A stretch of DNA of 64,000 bases from Flammeovirga pectinis (GTDB lineage: Bacteria; Bacteroidota; Bacteroidia; Cytophagales; Flammeovirgaceae): the NCBI RefSeq assembly GCF_003970675.1, contig NZ_CP034562.1, forward strand, positions 4,218,501-4,282,500, given 5' to 3'. Position 1 is the first letter of the stretch. Each line of letters opens with the position of its first letter. The notes under the pieces were generated by a model that saw only the letters and a program-made list of their open reading frames with translations, did not search any database and was not told the DNA's origin. A program made the translations under genes and the position numbers. This document shows positions 60,987 through 64,000 of this stretch, in pieces.

Positions 60987-62602
60987 TTCGCATAGAAACC
61001 AAATATATCACCAAAGAAATTGATGTTATTAATTATCGTCAAAGGGTATTTAAATCATTAAGGATACTCACAAACGATAATACTTTATCTGTTAAAGTAT
61101 CTTCTATAATTTCTTCTTTTTTAAAAGATCTTATTGCTCAAAAACATCAATTAACTATTCAGACTAATGTAATTATGCAGCAAGAAGTTGGAAAGAAAAT
61201 TCAACTAATTGTGCAAGATAACGCTAAACAATTTACCCTTCCTCCTCCTTCTCTTTATGTTCATTTCTTATCCATAGAAAAAATAGATAATCATTATTTA
61301 ATAACTGTTGAGCAAGAGTTCTCTGCTAGAGAATTTAAACTTGTACTTAGTGTATATAATGAAAAATCAAGAGATGAATTACTTGAGGAGGTACAATCAA
61401 AAAATAATGATTTAGAAGCATCTCTTGCTGACCTGAAAAAAGCGAACGATAGTAAAGCTAGAATGCAAGGCGAACTTATTGTAGGTAGAAATATACAATT
61501 AAGTATGGTTCCTACAGATTTCCCTTCAAATAGTTTTATTGATGTTCATGGTATTCTTGTACCCGCAAGAGAAGTAGGTGGGGATTTTTATGACTTTCAA
61601 TTCATAAACGATAAATATTTTTACTTCGTTGTTGGCGATGTCTCTGGTAAAGGTGTACCTGCTGCGTTATTAATGGCGCAAACTAAATCTTTACTAAGAA
61701 GTAGTGCTATTAATGAAACATCTACAAGTGAGATAGTTTCTCATGTGAATAGTGAAATTGCCAAAGACAATAAAAATAACATGTTCATTACTGTATTTCT
61801 TGCTCTGTTAGATTTAGAAACAGGAATGTTAACTTACACCAACGCAGGACACAACCCTTCTTATATTATTAACAATGAAAATATGAGAAGGTTAGAAGAA
61901 TTACACGGCCCCGTAGTTGGTGCATTAGAAGGGTTTAATTATAAAGAAAAAAGTATTCAACTTAAACCTGCTGATATCGTTTTTGCTTATACTGATGGAG
62001 TAACAGAAGCTCAAAATCAATCCCATCAATTATATTCTGATGAACGTTTAACTACTCTTTTAAGTACTGTAACTAATAGTAGTGTTAAAGATATAAATGA
62101 TACAGTAGTAAAAGATATTGGAGAGTTTGAATTAGGATCTGAACAAGCTGATGATATTACTGTTTTAAGTATAAAATACCATCAATCTAGTGATACAAAA
62201 GGTTCATTTTCAATATCAAATTCATTTAATGAAAAATTAGCTCTTACTCAAAAAGTAGAAGAGTACCTTTTAAAGCAAAAAGTACCTACTAGTGCAATAC
62301 ACAAAACTCAGATTATTTTAGATGAAATTCTTAGTAATACAATTAATTATTCATTCTCAAGTACAGTTACTCCATTAATTAATGTCTCTTTAAAAGTTGA
62401 TAGTTCTGAGATTTGTATTAAAATTATAGACAATGGTACAGCTTTTAACCCTCTAGAAAAAGAAGACCCTAATGTTGCATTATCTCTTGATGAGCGACAG
62501 GTTGGCGGATTAGGTATATTTATAATTAAAAATTTAGTGGAAGAACTTTCTTACGAACGCTTTGACAACAAAAATTGCTTAAGGTTACTTCAAAAAATAT
62601 AA
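60983..62602 (+). CDS. SpoIIE/PP2C phosphatase fused to an anti-sigma-type HATPase kinase
   Basis: A 539-residue cytoplasmic protein. Residues ~1-130 form an uncharacterised N-terminal domain, possibly where RsbT docks. A coiled coil follows (ELLEEVQSKNNDLEASLADL). Residues ~165-400 are an RsbU-type PP2C phosphatase: NIQLSMVPTDFP, VPAREVGGDFYDF, VVGDVSGKGVPAALLMAQ, YTNAGHNPSY, AYTDGVTEAQN, QADDITVLSI. Residues ~415-539 are an RsbW/SpoIIAB-like HATPase: N-box ILDEILSNTINYSF, G1 KIIDNGTAFNP, G2 GGLGIFIIKNLVEE. Phosphatase and kinase for the same STAS protein may thus be combined in one chain. It is coupled by overlap to rsbX and precedes a STAS gene by 6 bp. Confidence 0.85.
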   Translation: MIRIETKYITKEIDVINYRQRVFKSLRILTNDNTLSVKVSSIISSFLKDLIAQKHQLTIQTNVIMQQEVGKKIQLIVQDNAKQFTLPPPSLYVHFLSIEKIDNHYLITVEQEFSAREFKLVLSVYNEKSRDELLEEVQSKNNDLEASLADLKKANDSKARMQGELIVGRNIQLSMVPTDFPSNSFIDVHGILVPAREVGGDFYDFQFINDKYFYFVVGDVSGKGVPAALLMAQTKSLLRSSAINETSTSEIVSHVNSEIAKDNKNNMFITVFLALLDLETGMLTYTNAGHNPSYIINNENMRRLEELHGPVVGALEGFNYKEKSIQLKPADIVFAYTDGVTEAQNQSHQLYSDERLTTLLSTVTNSSVKDINDTVVKDIGEFELGSEQADDITVLSIKYHQSSDTKGSFSISNSFNEKLALTQKVEEYLLKQKVPTSAIHKTQIILDEILSNTINYSFSSTVTPLINVSLKVDSSEICIKIIDNGTAFNPLEKEDPNVALSLDERQVGGLGIFIIKNLVEELSYERFDNKNCLRLLQKI

Positions 62603-62608
62603 ATTATT

Positions 62609-62947
62609 ATGGAATACAAAATTGAAAATATTGACAATGTAACCGTTATTAATGTTACTGGTTTTTTAGATGCAAATACTTCATCTATTCTTGATGAAAA
62701 AATACATATACTTATCACTAAAGAAGGGCATACCAAAGTAATACTTAACTTAAAAGATGTTACTTATATGAGTAGTTCTAGACTTCGTATTTTTCTTTCG
62801 GCATCCAAGGAAATGCAAAATGTTGATGGGAAATTTGTTGTGTGTAATGCTAATGATACTATTAAAGATATTGTTAAAATGTCCGGCTTTGACATGATTG
62901 TTGAATTAAAAGACACATTAGAAGACAGTCTAGAAATTGTCAAATAG
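62609..62947 (+). CDS. STAS anti-anti-sigma factor-like protein (RsbV/SpoIIAA type)
   Basis: A 112-residue single STAS domain. The phosphorylation motif of RsbV/SpoIIAA (Y-M-D-S-T-G) corresponds to VTYMSSSRLRIFLSA, so S56 is the expected site. It is the last gene of the operon and the likely substrate of the fused phosphatase/HATPase. Since Bacteroidota have no sigma-B, the protein it controls is unknown; a diffusible partner encoded elsewhere is assumed. Confidence 0.88.
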   Translation: MEYKIENIDNVTVINVTGFLDANTSSILDEKIHILITKEGHTKVILNLKDVTYMSSSRLRIFLSASKEMQNVDGKFVVCNANDTIKDIVKMSGFDMIVELKDTLEDSLEIVK

Positions 62948-63006
62948 ATTTTGATTATATCTGCCTAGTTTGATTAAAAATGTAAGTGAAATCACTCTTT
63001 TTATAG

Positions 63007-63045
63007 CTTATTTAATTTGAAATACAATTAAATAAGTTACTTTTT
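63007..63045 (+). terminator. Terminator of the stressosome operon
   Basis: CTTATTTAATT/AATTAAATAAG (63007-63017, 63026-63036), an 11-bp AT-rich stem followed by TTACTTTTTATTT. It lies about 60 bp after the last STAS stop. Confidence 0.7.
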
Positions 63046-63100
63046 ATTTGAAAAAATAGTTTTTTATCGATATTACCCCTAAAAAGTATAGCCACAAAAA

Positions 63101-63133
63101 AAGGTTAGTCAACATCTTGTGTTAACTAACCTT
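63101..63133 (-). terminator. Terminator of the rRNA operon
   Basis: AAGGTTAGT/ACTAACCTT (63101-63109, 63125-63133) with partial inner pairing. On the minus strand it follows the 5S gene by 16 bp and runs into TTTTTTTGTGG. Confidence 0.82.
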
Positions 63134-63149
63134 CTATATATAATAAATG

Positions 63150-63256
63150 TGGCGTCGACCTACTCTCCCGGGGGTTAACCCAGTACCATCAGCACTGTGG
63201 GGCTTAACTGCTCTGTTCGGAATGGAAAGAGGTGAACACCCACGTCATTGACACCA
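63150..63256 (-). rRNA. rrf: 5S ribosomal RNA
   Basis: The minus strand reads TGGTGTCAATGACGTGGGTG and contains the universal 5S segments CATTCCGAACAGAGCAGTTA and GCCCCACAGTGCTGATGGTA. The ends TGGTGTC and GACGCCA pair to form helix I, which fixes the 107-nt boundaries to within a base or two. It follows 23S in the usual order. Confidence 0.93.
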
Positions 63257-63384
63257 TCAATATCTTAATGTCTTTGATCATCGAATCTAATCACTAATAA
63301 CAAACAACTCATCTAAATAAGTTATTTGACAGTGAAAAGGAAAAACTTTGCTAGCACTCTATCACTAGAGTGCTAACCGTAAAA
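63257..63384 (-). other. 23S-5S spacer with processing-type stem
   Basis: This 128-bp spacer holds a perfect 10-bp inverted repeat TAGCACTCTA/TAGAGTGCTA (63352-63361, 63366-63375) right next to the 23S 3' end. It may be a processing stem. No tRNA is seen. Confidence 0.55.

Positions 63385-64000
<616 letters not shown>

Overview
The window is strongly AT-rich DNA from a member of the Bacteroidota. The evidence is type IX secretion (T9SS) C-terminal sorting domains on three large proteins, a SusC/SusD pair, an ECF sigma/FecR pair, and gene starts without clear Shine-Dalgarno sequences. The mix of carbohydrate-active enzymes, a sulfatase and sodium-coupled transport suggests a marine, polysaccharide-degrading member of the Cytophagales such as Flammeovirga. 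That genus guess comes from general resemblance only.

Layout. (1) 1-4.6 kb, minus strand: start of a methyltransferase, a DUF2071 protein and a large T9SS surface protein. (2) 4.9-11.2 kb, plus strand: a respiratory periplasmic nitrate reductase operon (napD, napA, a four-haem NapB-like protein, a tetrahaem lipoprotein, a four-cluster ferredoxin and an NrfD-type membrane subunit). An SDR reductase follows. (3) 12.5-41.7 kb: a polysaccharide utilisation locus, nearly all minus strand, built for high-mannose N-glycan or a related mannoside. It holds GH47, a cupin, GH130, a sulfatase, an SSS symporter, SusD, SusC, FecR, ECF sigma, GH92, an orphan (alpha/alpha)6 hydrolase, an MFS sugar porter, a ROK kinase/mannose-6-phosphate isomerase fusion and a GntR regulator, with a divergent AraC regulator at the end. 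A plus-strand BspA-like/InlB-repeat T9SS protein interrupts it. (4) 41.8-44.6 kb: a small membrane-protein operon and apt. (5) 44.6-52.7 kb: low-density accessory DNA with two decayed convergent genes, a nitrilase-fold protein that seems to lack its catalytic cysteine, two alpha/beta hydrolases, hypothetical proteins, an IS30-type HTH protein without a transposase domain, and a leucine carboxyl methyltransferase-like protein. (6) 52.9-58.4 kb: a DUF302 lipoprotein, a T9SS beta-helix/FG-GAP protein and a GH43 enzyme. (7) 58.7-62.9 kb, plus strand: a complete stressosome operon (globin-type RsbR, RsbS, RsbT, RsbX-like, a PP2C-HATPase fusion and a STAS antagonist). (8) 63.1-64.0 kb, minus strand: 5S rRNA and the 3' part of 23S rRNA.

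How the genes work together. In the mannoside locus, outer-membrane capture (SusCD) and exo-mannosidases (GH92, GH47) would release mannose and Man-GlcNAc. GH130 would phosphorolyse the latter. Transporters import the sugars, and the fused kinase-isomerase would send mannose to fructose-6-phosphate. The ECF/FecR/STN-SusC trio senses substrate at the surface, and GntR senses a cytoplasmic sugar phosphate. In the nitrate operon, electrons would pass from menaquinol through NrfD, the Fe-S protein, the tetrahaem lipoprotein and NapB to NapA, with no NapC or NapGH. The stressosome has no sigma-B to act on. Its output probably runs through the phosphatase/kinase fusion and the last STAS protein to an unknown target.

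The points most worth a second look are the kinase-isomerase fusion, the NrfCD-type nap operon with duplicated haems in NapB, the stressosome with a fused output protein and a displaced RsbS phosphosite, the Cys-to-Ala nitrilase, the two decayed genes at 44.6-45.2 kb, and a possible small RNA near 58.5 kb.
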